Shown: positions 1-7,756 of the stretch, piece after piece | Layout: each line of letters opens with the position of its first letter | Position numbering within the stretch: the first letter of the stretch is position 1 | DNA from: Candidatus Eisenbergiella merdigallinarum | GTDB lineage: Bacteria > Bacillota > Clostridia > Lachnospirales > Lachnospiraceae | Direction of reading: 5' to 3' | Length of the DNA: 64,000 nucleotides | Assembly: GCA_019119355.1 (NCBI GenBank) | Contig: DWXE01000017.1 | Coordinates: 1-64,000, forward strand | Notes under the pieces: generated by a model | What the model saw: the letters and a program-made list of their open reading frames with translations, nothing else | Database searches by the model: none | Told to the model about the DNA's origin: nothing | Position numbers and translations under genes: made by a program

Positions 1-129
1 TGGTTACGATAGCTCTAAGTTAGTGAAACGCAACGATAACTAACATTATTCTGTTTTCTATACTTGTAAAAACGGGTTTTTATGAACCCTTATATAAGTG
101 CGTCCAAAAATACTCTTTATTTTTCACTC
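1..129. other. AT-rich sequence downstream of the methyltransferase gene
   Basis: I see no gene, tRNA or clear terminator here. The stretch is AT-rich and lies after the stop of the minus-strand methyltransferase gene. Any next gene of that operon, for example a restriction or helicase subunit, would have to lie to the left of the window. Confidence 0.5.
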
Positions 130-2370
130 TTACCTCCCTGTGTTGATACGGAAATTGTCCAGATAATCCCGGTAAAGCTGATAGCAGGTTTTGCCATCAT
201 AGGCGCGGATCATTGACCGGTAAGCTATCTCTGAATCTGTCACGATAAAGACTGTCTGAATTTCTGGATGCTGGCTTAATTCCGCATCAAACTCGGAATA
301 ATATATTTCGTTTATCAGAACTGCCATTTTGTTCTGTGGCAGAATGAGCATCTCCGGAAGCTCGTCACTTTCGAGCGCCGGACATTTTCCAATGGCTCCG
401 CCCTTCATCCAGAGCACCGGGAGCAGTTCTTTGAATTGCCGGCCAAGCGCCACGGATGTCTTGTCAAGAAAGCTCAGTTTGAAGAACACAGCATTGGTTT
501 TGAATCCATCAGACATCTTCAAATCCGCTAATTCAGGATAAGCCGGTTCTTTTTCTTTTTTATATACTTTCCCTCGAATTTTTTTTCCAGTTTCGGGATT
601 AACAATTTCCCCTTCAATCTCGGTATATTGTTCCACATTACATCCATAATTTCCATCGAGAGGTTTTCCATCAATATTGCATCCCTTAATGGAACAAACC
701 GTTCGAGGCCATGTGACATACCTAGCAATACCGAGTCTGTCCCACTCCTTATCTCCTGGCCTATATCCTTTTTCATCTAATGCTTTTGCTTCATCCGCTG
801 AAACTTCATTGTTGGTTACCATAATACACCGGCGATGACCATTGTCTATTGAATTTAACAGATTGACAGCGTGCATGGTTGTACCAGATCCAGCAAAAAA
901 ATCAATAACAAGAGCATTTTTCTTATTTGCAATGAAATACTTAAGTGTATCCATTACAGCATACACCGATTTGGGAAAAGTGAATTTACCGCTTCCGATT
1001 ATTTCGCCAAGTACAGATGTTCCGTATTGTCCCGCATCATAACTTTTGTTTTGCCATACAGTTGTCGTTCTTGTAACCTTACCTTCTGTTTCGACAACTA
1101 TTTTGGTTCCATCCTCGCGTAGACCTCGTACAGCCCATCGACCACTTTTAATTTTATCAACATAATTAGCACTTAAATATCTAAACACGTATGGTTGGTT
1201 TTTGCTTCCTGGAGAAACTCTTACAACACCTTCTTTACAAAGTTGCTGTAAAGAGTCGCCTGTTATTCCCCAGTTCATTTCAACTCCATCGTCTCTAACA
1301 GGGAATACAGGAGTAGCACCTTCAATAGCCGGGACATCAAATCTTGATTGCTCTGGTTTCAATGCCTCTCCTATAGCAACGATCTTCATTGTCTTATCAT
1401 CGACATATATTGGATAAAATTGGGCCACCCCTCCTTTAACAGTCCCTCTTCTAGAGGCATAATCCGTTCTGCGTAAATACCACCATCTTACTTCTCGTTC
1501 ATCGCCATTCCCTTTCGGGTGTACCACTTGTGCGTTACCAAAGAGAATAATATACGCATATTCATCAGAGCGCGAAAATAGATTATCTCGCTTTGCTCCA
1601 GAGGGATTAATGGTTATGCTAACCATTTGCATCGTCTCCCCAGAAAAAATCTCCTCAAGAAGGCAGCCAAGATGAAGATATTCTTTTTCATCAATGGTTA
1701 CAATTAAAACCGAGTCTTCCGGATTTAATAATTTCTTCGCCAGCTTCAAACGCTTTTCCATCATGGACAACCATTTGCTATGGCGATAGGCATCCGTACT
1801 ATCAACATAATCGTTATTATATTTCCAATCTTTAGCCCCCGTGTTATATGGGGGGTCAATATAGATGCAATCCGCCTTTTCTGCATATAGATATTCTAAA
1901 AGTTGGAGTGCGTGATAGTTATCTGCTTCAATCAATGTATGCCAAAGATCACTATCAGGCGCATTCTCTACATAATCCAAAGGTCTGAGCGTCGGATAAA
2001 TTAGCTCTCCAAATTCTGCGATTGCCACAATTTCATCCATTTGGAAGGTAACCTGTTCATGGGTTTCCCGGCGATCACATAGAACAGCACTACCTTCTAT
2101 TTTCAGAACAGTATAAATATCACTGACATATCCGATTTTTCGTGCAACTTTAGAGCCAACACGAACTGGCACGTCATAGAGCGGTGTGCATTCCGGCAGA
2201 TGTTCCTCAAATACGAGCCCAAACTTTTTTTGCTTTATCAATTTATTGGTTTCCTGCAAAATCCTGTCCCGAAGTGTGGGATCGTCGATCTGCTGGATCA
2301 GATCTTGTAATAGTGCCACCGTTTCCACCTCATTCTTCTGTGATCGTCTTTTCTTTGATATGGTAATCAA
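130..2370 (-). CDS. Type III-like (beta-class) site-specific DNA adenine methyltransferase
   Basis: The 746-residue product has the two hallmark motifs of amino-methyltransferases in beta-class order. The catalytic DPPYNTG (in IYIDPPYNTGAKDWKY) is near residue 174, and the SAM-binding FAGSGTT (in DFFAGSGTTMHAVN) is near residue 495. A target-recognition-like stretch lies between them. The family transfers a methyl group to adenine N6 in DNA. The N-terminal ~130 residues form a separate charged domain and the C-terminal ~200 residues carry no motif I recognise. The start overlaps the end of the upstream radical SAM gene by 41 bases; GTG codons just after that gene's stop are alternative starts. 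It is last in a five-gene minus-strand operon. No restriction subunit is visible, so it is either an orphan modification enzyme or its partner lies off the left edge. The family call is secure; the biological role is inferred. Confidence 0.9.
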   Translation of the reverse strand: MITISKKRRSQKNEVETVALLQDLIQQIDDPTLRDRILQETNKLIKQKKFGLVFEEHLPECTPLYDVPVRVGSKVARKIGYVSDIYTVLKIEGSAVLCDRRETHEQVTFQMDEIVAIAEFGELIYPTLRPLDYVENAPDSDLWHTLIEADNYHALQLLEYLYAEKADCIYIDPPYNTGAKDWKYNNDYVDSTDAYRHSKWLSMMEKRLKLAKKLLNPEDSVLIVTIDEKEYLHLGCLLEEIFSGETMQMVSITINPSGAKRDNLFSRSDEYAYIILFGNAQVVHPKGNGDEREVRWWYLRRTDYASRRGTVKGGVAQFYPIYVDDKTMKIVAIGEALKPEQSRFDVPAIEGATPVFPVRDDGVEMNWGITGDSLQQLCKEGVVRVSPGSKNQPYVFRYLSANYVDKIKSGRWAVRGLREDGTKIVVETEGKVTRTTTVWQNKSYDAGQYGTSVLGEIIGSGKFTFPKSVYAVMDTLKYFIANKKNALVIDFFAGSGTTMHAVNLLNSIDNGHRRCIMVTNNEVSADEAKALDEKGYRPGDKEWDRLGIARYVTWPRTVCSIKGCNIDGKPLDGNYGCNVEQYTEIEGEIVNPETGKKIRGKVYKKEKEPAYPELADLKMSDGFKTNAVFFKLSFLDKTSVALGRQFKELLPVLWMKGGAIGKCPALESDELPEMLILPQNKMAVLINEIYYSEFDAELSQHPEIQTVFIVTDSEIAYRSMIRAYDGKTCYQLYRDYLDNFRINTGR

Positions 2371-3094
2371 TGCCGTGCTCCTGGCAGAAAGTAATTACTT
2401 CTGTCGCGCATACATTGTAAAAGTGTTTATGTCTCCTGTAGGCGTTTGCCATCTTGCTGTAATTCGTTCTACCAAAAATGATACGGTCGGTAAACGCTAC
2501 CGCCTCTAAGATTTTATTCAAATCCTGCTCAATCATGTTCGGCGTGGGATAAGGCTCGATGCTTACCCAAGTCCGGCAGCCTGCATCATGGAGCGCTCGC
2601 AAAGCAGCCAACCGCTCCGTATAAGAAGCTGCACCCGGCTCCATTTTTTCTCGGTATGTCTCATCCAAGGAAATGAGCGTGATACCGTACTCATTTTCCG
2701 GAGACAGCTGCGCCAGTTCTATAGGCAGCAGGCCTTTGGTAAGCGTTGTACATTTTATACCTGCCTCATTCAGCTTTCGCATAGCTGCTATGCTCATAGC
2801 TGATATTTCCGGATATCCTTGCATAAATGGGTCTGTCGTAAAACAAAGCTGAACAGATTGTATTTTGTCTCTGAGCCTTGGTATCTCCTTATCCAGCAGT
2901 TCAAGGGTATTAGACACCAGATATGGTTCCAGCCAACTATCGTAGTCTTTAATTTGCCCGAACCGTTTCTTCAACAGGAATGCGTAGCATGGATATTTGC
3001 ATCCATGTGCACATCCCTGCACGTGATTCATCGTATAGTCACCATACTCAACACCCGTTTGGTAAAGCATGGATTTTCGCGTTATGGTTTTCAA
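2330..3094 (-). CDS. Radical-SAM-like protein with a three-cysteine C-x3-C-x3-C motif (TcmP partner type)
   Basis: The 254-residue product has near residue 27 the motif GCAHGCKYPCYAF. Its three cysteines are spaced C-x3-C-x3-C rather than the canonical radical SAM C-x3-C-x2-C. Surrounding features resemble spore-photoproduct-lyase-like and DUF5131-like radical SAM proteins: VQLCFTTDPFMQGYPE, then TTLTKG, ISLDE and WVSIEPYPTP, which fit successive strands of a TIM barrel. Such proteins would bind a 4Fe-4S cluster and SAM; the substrate is unknown. It lies 18 bases after a TcmP-type gene and overlaps the methyltransferase gene, and this pairing with TcmP is how I recall the family being recognised. 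Assignment to a three-Cys partner system is strong from context; the chemistry is inferred. Confidence 0.8.
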   Translation of the reverse strand: MKTITRKSMLYQTGVEYGDYTMNHVQGCAHGCKYPCYAFLLKKRFGQIKDYDSWLEPYLVSNTLELLDKEIPRLRDKIQSVQLCFTTDPFMQGYPEISAMSIAAMRKLNEAGIKCTTLTKGLLPIELAQLSPENEYGITLISLDETYREKMEPGAASYTERLAALRALHDAGCRTWVSIEPYPTPNMIEQDLNKILEAVAFTDRIIFGRTNYSKMANAYRRHKHFYNVCATEVITFCQEHGIDYHIKEKTITEE

Positions 3095-3112
3095 GTTAAC
3101 TCCATCCTCCGC

Positions 3113-3976
3113 CTACTTATTCTTTAATATGTGATCTGCTATCCGCAGAGCGAGTCGCTGCGCTTTCGGACTCTCACTCGAAATAGCAAAGCAGAATAAG
3201 AACATCGGCGAGTTCCGGCTGTTTCTGAAAATCCGTGGGTGCTTAGACACGCATGGGAATATCGTCCCTAGCCGAGAGATGATATAATCCTTAATATGAT
3301 CTGTATTGGAATCTTTGACCTTTCTTGTGCCGTTGTTAGATGTCTCAGAGTCAGGGAGCAGGTCAAACAGTGACATTTGGGGGTCTTCCTTATAGAACTC
3401 GGTTTGCCAGCCATCATCTCCCAGCAACCTGTCTATGCAGTTTTCCCATGTTTCATACTTACCGTTTTTAGGCAGCATCCTATTCAGTGCCGAGAACGGG
3501 AACAGATACCAAACATCAATAGATTTTGTCCTTGCCACGGTCTCAAGCGTTGTCCAATTCACCTGTGTCGCGTAAGGATCTAAAAATAAGAGTCCTCGAT
3601 TATACCGCCAATCTACATCACGAATAATCTGTGCGAGTTTGTCGTTTGCATCTCCACAGTATACAGTGACGATCCTCGACAAGTACGGAAACTCTGTGTT
3701 TACCACCTCCCGGAGCTCCGCTGCCTTTTTCTCGTCTCCTTCGATGAAGTAGTAACGGTCAAATTTTCTATCTGCGGCCAGTGCCCTTTTGGCAGAGCCT
3801 ACAAGGTACTGCTCACCGTCGCTGGTCTCGATTTCTCCTGTCCCGGCGAAAGCGTCGATATATATCTTCTTGAACTTCTGGTTTTGCAACGCAATTAGGT
3901 ATGCTTCCAGATAACTCGTGAAGATATTGAGCTTTTCCTCCGTCCATTTGCCGCCAAATTTTTGTGATGTTACCAT
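3113..3976 (-). CDS. tcmP: Three-Cys-motif partner protein TcmP
   Basis: The 287-residue product begins MVTSQKFGGKWTEEKL and continues with FKKIYIDAFAGTGEIE. It then has a DPYATQVNWTTLE segment near residue 150 followed by IDVWYLFPFSALNR. This order is characteristic of the TcmP family: a glycine-rich Rossmann-like loop resembling a SAM-binding motif I, then a DPY/F segment at the place where amino-methyltransferases carry their catalytic tetrapeptide. The chosen ATG at 3976 has a GAGGAT ribosome site about ten bases upstream; an upstream ATG at 4000 would add eight residues. It sits between a second TcmP-like gene and the radical SAM gene. The family name is recognised with good confidence; a methyltransferase-like activity is inference from the two motifs. 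Confidence 0.85.
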   Translation of the reverse strand: MVTSQKFGGKWTEEKLNIFTSYLEAYLIALQNQKFKKIYIDAFAGTGEIETSDGEQYLVGSAKRALAADRKFDRYYFIEGDEKKAAELREVVNTEFPYLSRIVTVYCGDANDKLAQIIRDVDWRYNRGLLFLDPYATQVNWTTLETVARTKSIDVWYLFPFSALNRMLPKNGKYETWENCIDRLLGDDGWQTEFYKEDPQMSLFDLLPDSETSNNGTRKVKDSNTDHIKDYIISRLGTIFPCVSKHPRIFRNSRNSPMFLFCFAISSESPKAQRLALRIADHILKNK

Positions 3977-4006
3977 TGTTATTTTTATCCTCGTCCACAC
4001 TCTTTC

Positions 4007-5131
4007 TCACGAAGAGAATGAAATGACATATTCTTTCTTGTTTGTTTCGACTCGGACAATCTGTTCGATTTTTGCTCCGTAGTCGCTGATCAGCTCTTTC
4101 TTGATCTCGTTCCGATATCCTTCTGACGGAAAGATTGGATGGTCATCCAGCAAATCCCACAATTCTGTAAGTGGTACTAGATTGCGTCCTTTAAAATTAT
4201 CCTGCAAATACTTTGCAATATCTCTTACATGGAAGCAGGAAGTATCCGTATCCAATGTGACAACCCCATCAAAGTCAAATCGCAGCTGCCCACTTTCTGT
4301 GGAGTGTTTGGTAGAAGACTGTGCTCCGAAAACTTTCCATGCACTTTTCTTATACAGCTTGAATCCTTCCTTATGGCTTGTACAATGTATCAGGTTATAC
4401 ATGTGCGAGTTGTTTGTGTTGTAGAAAGGAAACGCTGCAACGTAGTATCTGCGCGGTCCGTGCAAGAAAGAGATGATTTCCTCCACTCTTGCCTCATAGG
4501 CAGCCTTGTCACTTCCGAAGGGCACCAGCTTTTCAAAGTCTTCAAGGTAAGTATTCGCATACTTTTCCTTTGTCGTTTTCCGCTTGGCACGGGTTATCGC
4601 TCTGACCGGATCGGAGACCATGTGATTTATCATGACCTCGCCCCAATTGCGGAAGAACGGCAATAGTGCTTCCCAGTCAATCGAAGCATCATACGGATCA
4701 TAAAGCAGGAAGTAATGCAAATGTCCTGTCTGGCATAACTGCGGCCCGATAGTCTTAAGAAGCTCATGTGCATCCAGCCTTGACGTCACAATCTGAAAAT
4801 TGCGCTCATTCTGCGGCAAATGCTTCTCCAGTTCATCTACCCGCTTGGCGTCTTTGTCATTCAGATAGATATACACGGTTTTATCGGTATATGTTCTTGC
4901 AACCTCAAGCAATGCCTCCGATACCCTCACAGCCGTACCTTTTACAATTTCTCCAGCGTCATCTGTATAAATCCCGCTATTGCACATGCAATCTATAAAG
5001 ATCAGGCCATTGCATGAGTTATTCAACATCAACTTCTGTGCCCAGGATTTGATGTATTCCTCTATCAGTTCAAATTTCTTGATTGTGTGAGAGCTGGCCT
5101 TGCTAATTACGCTTTTCTTTCTCGCTGGCAT
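4007..5131 (-). CDS. Second, divergent TcmP-like (methyltransferase-fold) protein
   Basis: The 374-residue product has the same layout as the neighbouring TcmP but is longer and quite different in sequence. It has GLIFIDCMCNSGIYTDDAG near residue 40 in place of the DAFAGTGE loop, and LLYDPYDASIDWEALLPFF near residue 160 in place of the DPY segment. A C-terminal ~80 residues resemble a winged-helix tail. The start is taken at the ATG preceded by AAGGG with seven-base spacing; a GTG at 5146 overlapping the regulator's stop is an alternative. Having two members back to back suggests a heterodimer or a division of labour rather than redundancy. The function is unproven. Confidence 0.7.
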   Translation of the reverse strand: MPARKKSVISKASSHTIKKFELIEEYIKSWAQKLMLNNSCNGLIFIDCMCNSGIYTDDAGEIVKGTAVRVSEALLEVARTYTDKTVYIYLNDKDAKRVDELEKHLPQNERNFQIVTSRLDAHELLKTIGPQLCQTGHLHYFLLYDPYDASIDWEALLPFFRNWGEVMINHMVSDPVRAITRAKRKTTKEKYANTYLEDFEKLVPFGSDKAAYEARVEEIISFLHGPRRYYVAAFPFYNTNNSHMYNLIHCTSHKEGFKLYKKSAWKVFGAQSSTKHSTESGQLRFDFDGVVTLDTDTSCFHVRDIAKYLQDNFKGRNLVPLTELWDLLDDHPIFPSEGYRNEIKKELISDYGAKIEQIVRVETNKKEYVISFSS

Positions 5132-5142
5132 ATCGTCACCCT

Positions 5143-5364
5143 TCACTTAATAACGTCTTTTTCGGTAGGAATCAACTCTACGATGTCTCCAATATCGCAA
5201 TTCAACGTTTTGCATACCTTCATTAGCACTTCCATACTGACAGTTTCACCTTTAGACAGCTTGGTAACGGATGCCCAGCTGATACCGGCCTTCGCCTGCA
5301 AATCCTTTTTCTTCATATCTCTATCTATCAGGATTTTCCATAGTTTTTTGTAACTAACTTCCAT
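5143..5364 (-). CDS. Small XRE/Cro-type helix-turn-helix regulator
   Basis: The 73-residue product is essentially one Cro/C1-type HTH domain. DLQAKAGISWASVTKLSKGE forms the two helices of the reader head, followed by the helix containing MEVLMKVCKTLNCDIGDIVEL. It is the first gene of the minus-strand cassette and its stop lies next to the second gene's start. A perfect 12-base palindrome lies 23-34 bases upstream of its start, so autoregulation of the operon is likely. Regulators of this kind often control defence or toxin-like cassettes. Confidence 0.9.
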   Translation of the reverse strand: MEVSYKKLWKILIDRDMKKKDLQAKAGISWASVTKLSKGETVSMEVLMKVCKTLNCDIGDIVELIPTEKDVIK

Positions 5365-5386
5365 AGCAGTCCCCTTGTCTTAGTTA

Positions 5387-5398
5387 TCAAGCGCTTGA
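5387..5398. promoter_or_regulatory. Palindromic operator candidate of the XRE regulator
   Basis: TCAAGCGCTTGA is a perfect 12-base palindrome just upstream of the XRE gene. It sits within a longer imperfect dyad flanked by TATCA and TGATA. Position and symmetry fit a binding site for the encoded HTH dimer. Confidence 0.45.
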
Positions 5399-5865
5399 AG
5401 TGATACTTACATCAATAACAGGATACCACAAGCCCTCTCAAAGCACAAGATTGCTCTTCATGTTTACACGAATTTTCTTCTATTAATCTAGAAAAATCTA
5501 AGCAAGTATGGAGAAGCCAGAACAATCTCAAGCATACAACTGTTGTCTAACGAGAAAAGGGAGCCAATGACTACAGCCACCTATGCAAGAGCGAATCTCG
5601 GACTAGTGCAATGCCATTAACAAAACAAAGAAAACGTTCGGTTTCCCAGCCGACCGCCTGGTCCGGATGCAAGAAACCTTTGAGGATTTCAAAAATTTCA
5701 AAAAGGAAGCCCTAAGGTGGAAAAATCTTGGTTAAAAGTAAAAATCCAGCCCTGATGAGTTTCGGGGCTGGATCTTGAAAAAAGTATGATCTTTCGTCTC
5801 AGCGTAAGCGTATGATTATGAGTACAAAAGAAATATGTAAGCGTGGATTGTCCATGACAATCTCT
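5399..5865. other. Non-coding stretch with gene debris between the cassette and the next gene
   Basis: No complete gene is visible. Around 5613-5735 the plus strand can be read as about 40 residues (ending KKEALRWKNLG and a stop) with no start codon, which looks like the tail of a lost gene. A 9-bp hairpin at 5744-5773 has a T-rich tract on the minus side. A small 7-bp stem with a 3-base loop lies at 5846-5862. The AT-rich composition matches the cassette to the left rather than the genes to the right. Confidence 0.4.
5744..5773 (-). terminator. Intrinsic terminator, minus strand
   Basis: ATCCAGCCC pairs with GGGCTGGAT around a 12-base loop. Read on the minus strand the stem is followed by TTTTACTTTT. 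It would end transcription coming from the truncated XRE gene on its right. Confidence 0.55.
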
Positions 5866-5991
5866 TTAACTTTGGGAAACACCCTGCTCCCATTTGCTGA
5901 CGGTTTGCCGCACAACGTTCAGCCTGACCGCGAGCTCCTGCTGCGAAAGGCCCTTTGATTTTCTGATCGCTTTCATATTTTCGTTGAGCAT
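5866..5991 (-). pseudogene. Truncated XRE-family regulator
   Basis: A good ribosome site (AAAGGAGG) precedes an ATG. The reading frame begins MLNENMKAIRKSKGLSQQEL and reaches VRQTVSKWEQG, a textbook XRE HTH, then stops at codon 42. Intact relatives continue for at least 20 more residues to complete the HTH domain and usually carry a longer C-terminal region. The reading is therefore that of a gene cut off at an insertion or deletion boundary. It marks the junction between the AT-rich cassette and the GC-rich chromosome. Confidence 0.75.
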
Positions 5992-6248
5992 TAGAATCAG
6001 CCTCCTTTTTTGTTTGTCGTCAGCATTATTTTAAACAAAACTGCCTGTTGCCACAAGCAACGCATTTTAACATTTTTTAATTTTGATTCTGTCATCCGGC
6101 ATGTCTGATGCTGCGCGTGCGCAGCCTTCCCTCCGCCTTACCCATCAAAATCCATGGAAATCCCGCGCCGTTCGTGCTATCATGGTTATCGTGGCATTGT
6201 CCGTATGTGAAAGGCGAAAGAGAGCGACAAAATAAAGGAGAGGAAACG

Positions 6249-6947
6249 ATGCGCTACGGGATTGCGATCTGCGATGACTCCGAAGCGGACAGGGAGTACC
6301 TGTCCGGTCTGGTGAACCGGTGGGCCCGGGAGGCGGGGCACACCGCGGAAATCGCCGCGTTCGATTCAGCGGAACAGTTTCTGTTCTGCTATGAGGAAAA
6401 AAGCGATTACGATATTCTGCTGCTGGATATCGAGATGGGGGAGATGGACGGCGTAACCATGGCGAAAATCCTGCGCCGGGAGAACGATACGGTGCAGATC
6501 GTGTTCATCACGGGATATTCCGAATATATCGCGGAAGGGTACGAGGTTGCGGCCCTTCACTATCTGATGAAGCCGGTCCGGGAGGACAGGCTGTTTTCGG
6601 TTCTGGACCGGGCGGCGGAAAAGCTGAAGAAAAACGAAAAGGTGCTGAATGTGGAATGCAGGGGGGAGCTGGTCAGGGTTCCCGTGCATCGGATCCGGTA
6701 TGCGGAAGTGTTCGGCAATTACGTGACCATCCACGCCGGGGAGGAGCTGACCGTAAAAATGACCCTGGGGAATCTGGAGAAGGAACTGGACGACCGGTTT
6801 TTCCGCGTGGGCCGTTCGGCCATCGTCAATCTGACGCAGATCAGCCGCGTCACCAGGACGGAAATCCGGCTGAACGACGGGACGGGGATCCCTCTGCCCA
6901 GAGGCGCTTACGAGGGCGTCAACCGGGCGATTATCGGGATGAAGTGA
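6249..6947 (+). CDS. LytTR-family response regulator
   Basis: The 232-residue product has an N-terminal receiver domain: MRYGIAICDDSEADREYL supplies the acidic pair, DILLLDIEMGEMDG the phospho-acceptor Asp, and LMKPV the conserved Lys. The C-terminal LytTR DNA-binding domain lies at about residues 135-232 (RYAEVFGNYVTIHAG, FFRVGRSAIVNLTQISRV). GAGAGGAAACG precedes the chosen ATG. Regulators of this class bind pairs of short direct repeats and typically control peptide signalling, bacteriocin or export genes. It is followed by its likely partner kinase and then by two ABC exporter genes, which are plausible targets. Confidence 0.93.
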   Translation: MRYGIAICDDSEADREYLSGLVNRWAREAGHTAEIAAFDSAEQFLFCYEEKSDYDILLLDIEMGEMDGVTMAKILRRENDTVQIVFITGYSEYIAEGYEVAALHYLMKPVREDRLFSVLDRAAEKLKKNEKVLNVECRGELVRVPVHRIRYAEVFGNYVTIHAGEELTVKMTLGNLEKELDDRFFRVGRSAIVNLTQISRVTRTEIRLNDGTGIPLPRGAYEGVNRAIIGMK

Positions 6948-7003
6948 GGATGAAGTGAAGCGGGGAAGCGAAAGCGGAGTGGAGAAAGGACAGGGAGGAG
7001 AAC

Positions 7004-7666
7004 ATGGGATTTTTATCCGGAAGGGTGGAGAAGCGGATCGCGTCCTATCAGCAGGAGCTGATCGAGACGCACTATCGGGAAGTGGATAATATGTACCGGC
7101 AGATCCGGGGATGGCGGCACGATTACCGCAATCACATTCAGACGATGAAGGCATATGCTGCGGCACAGGACTGGGATGCCATCCGCAGGTATCTGGATTT
7201 GCTGGACGAAGATCTGACGGCGGTGGATACGGTGGTGAAAACGGGAAATCCCATGACGGACGCCATTCTGAATTCCAAAATTTCCCTGGCCCATTCCAAA
7301 AAGATCCGGGTGACGGCCGACGCGCATATTCCGGTAAAGCTGAAATCTTCGGAAATCGATCTGTGCTGTATCATCGGCAACCTGTTCGACAACGCCATCG
7401 AGGCCAGCGAGAAGCTTCCCGAGGATCAGCGGATGATCCGCGTCTATATGGATATGAAGAACACGCAGCTCTACATTTCCTTCACCAATTTTACGGCGGG
7501 CAAAAAGCTGAAAAAGGAAGGAAAGCTGTTCCGCAGCACGAAGGGGGAAGGGCACGGCTTCGGCCTGGTGCGGATCGACGCCATCGTGGAGCGCCTGGAC
7601 GGATATATCAGCCGAAACAGCGAGGACGGAGCGTTTACCACGGAAATTTTGATCCCGCAGGTATAG
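7004..7666 (+). CDS. Cytoplasmic GHKL-type histidine kinase lacking a membrane sensor
   Basis: The 220-residue product has the H-box of the AgrC/GHKL class (GWRHDYRNHIQ), the N-box (NLFDNAIEAS) and the glycine-rich G2 box (GEGHGFGLVRI). Most kinases that partner LytTR regulators carry an N-terminal domain of five to seven membrane helices and exceed 400 residues. This one starts only about 35 residues before the H-box and has no hydrophobic segment. It is either a soluble kinase or the remnant of a longer one. It lies 56 bases after the response regulator and is followed by a terminator. Confidence 0.88.
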   Translation: MGFLSGRVEKRIASYQQELIETHYREVDNMYRQIRGWRHDYRNHIQTMKAYAAAQDWDAIRRYLDLLDEDLTAVDTVVKTGNPMTDAILNSKISLAHSKKIRVTADAHIPVKLKSSEIDLCCIIGNLFDNAIEASEKLPEDQRMIRVYMDMKNTQLYISFTNFTAGKKLKKEGKLFRSTKGEGHGFGLVRIDAIVERLDGYISRNSEDGAFTTEILIPQV

Positions 7667-7691
7667 AATTCGTCCCCCGGAAACGACGATT

Positions 7692-7721
7692 CGTCCCCGA
7701 AACGGTCGGGGACGTTTTTTT
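7692..7721 (+). terminator. Intrinsic terminator after the two-component genes
   Basis: CGTCCCCGA pairs with TCGGGGACG around AACGG, followed by seven T residues. It separates the regulator/kinase genes from the ABC exporter genes, which begin 36 bases later. Confidence 0.85.
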
Positions 7722-7756
7722 GTGATAGGATAAATCCCGGAAAGGATGGTGGTTTT

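Noticed and set aside
130-2370. A complete type III restriction-modification system
   Set aside because: Only the modification-like subunit is present; no helicase/nuclease (Res) gene lies in the window, and the 129 bases to its left contain none.
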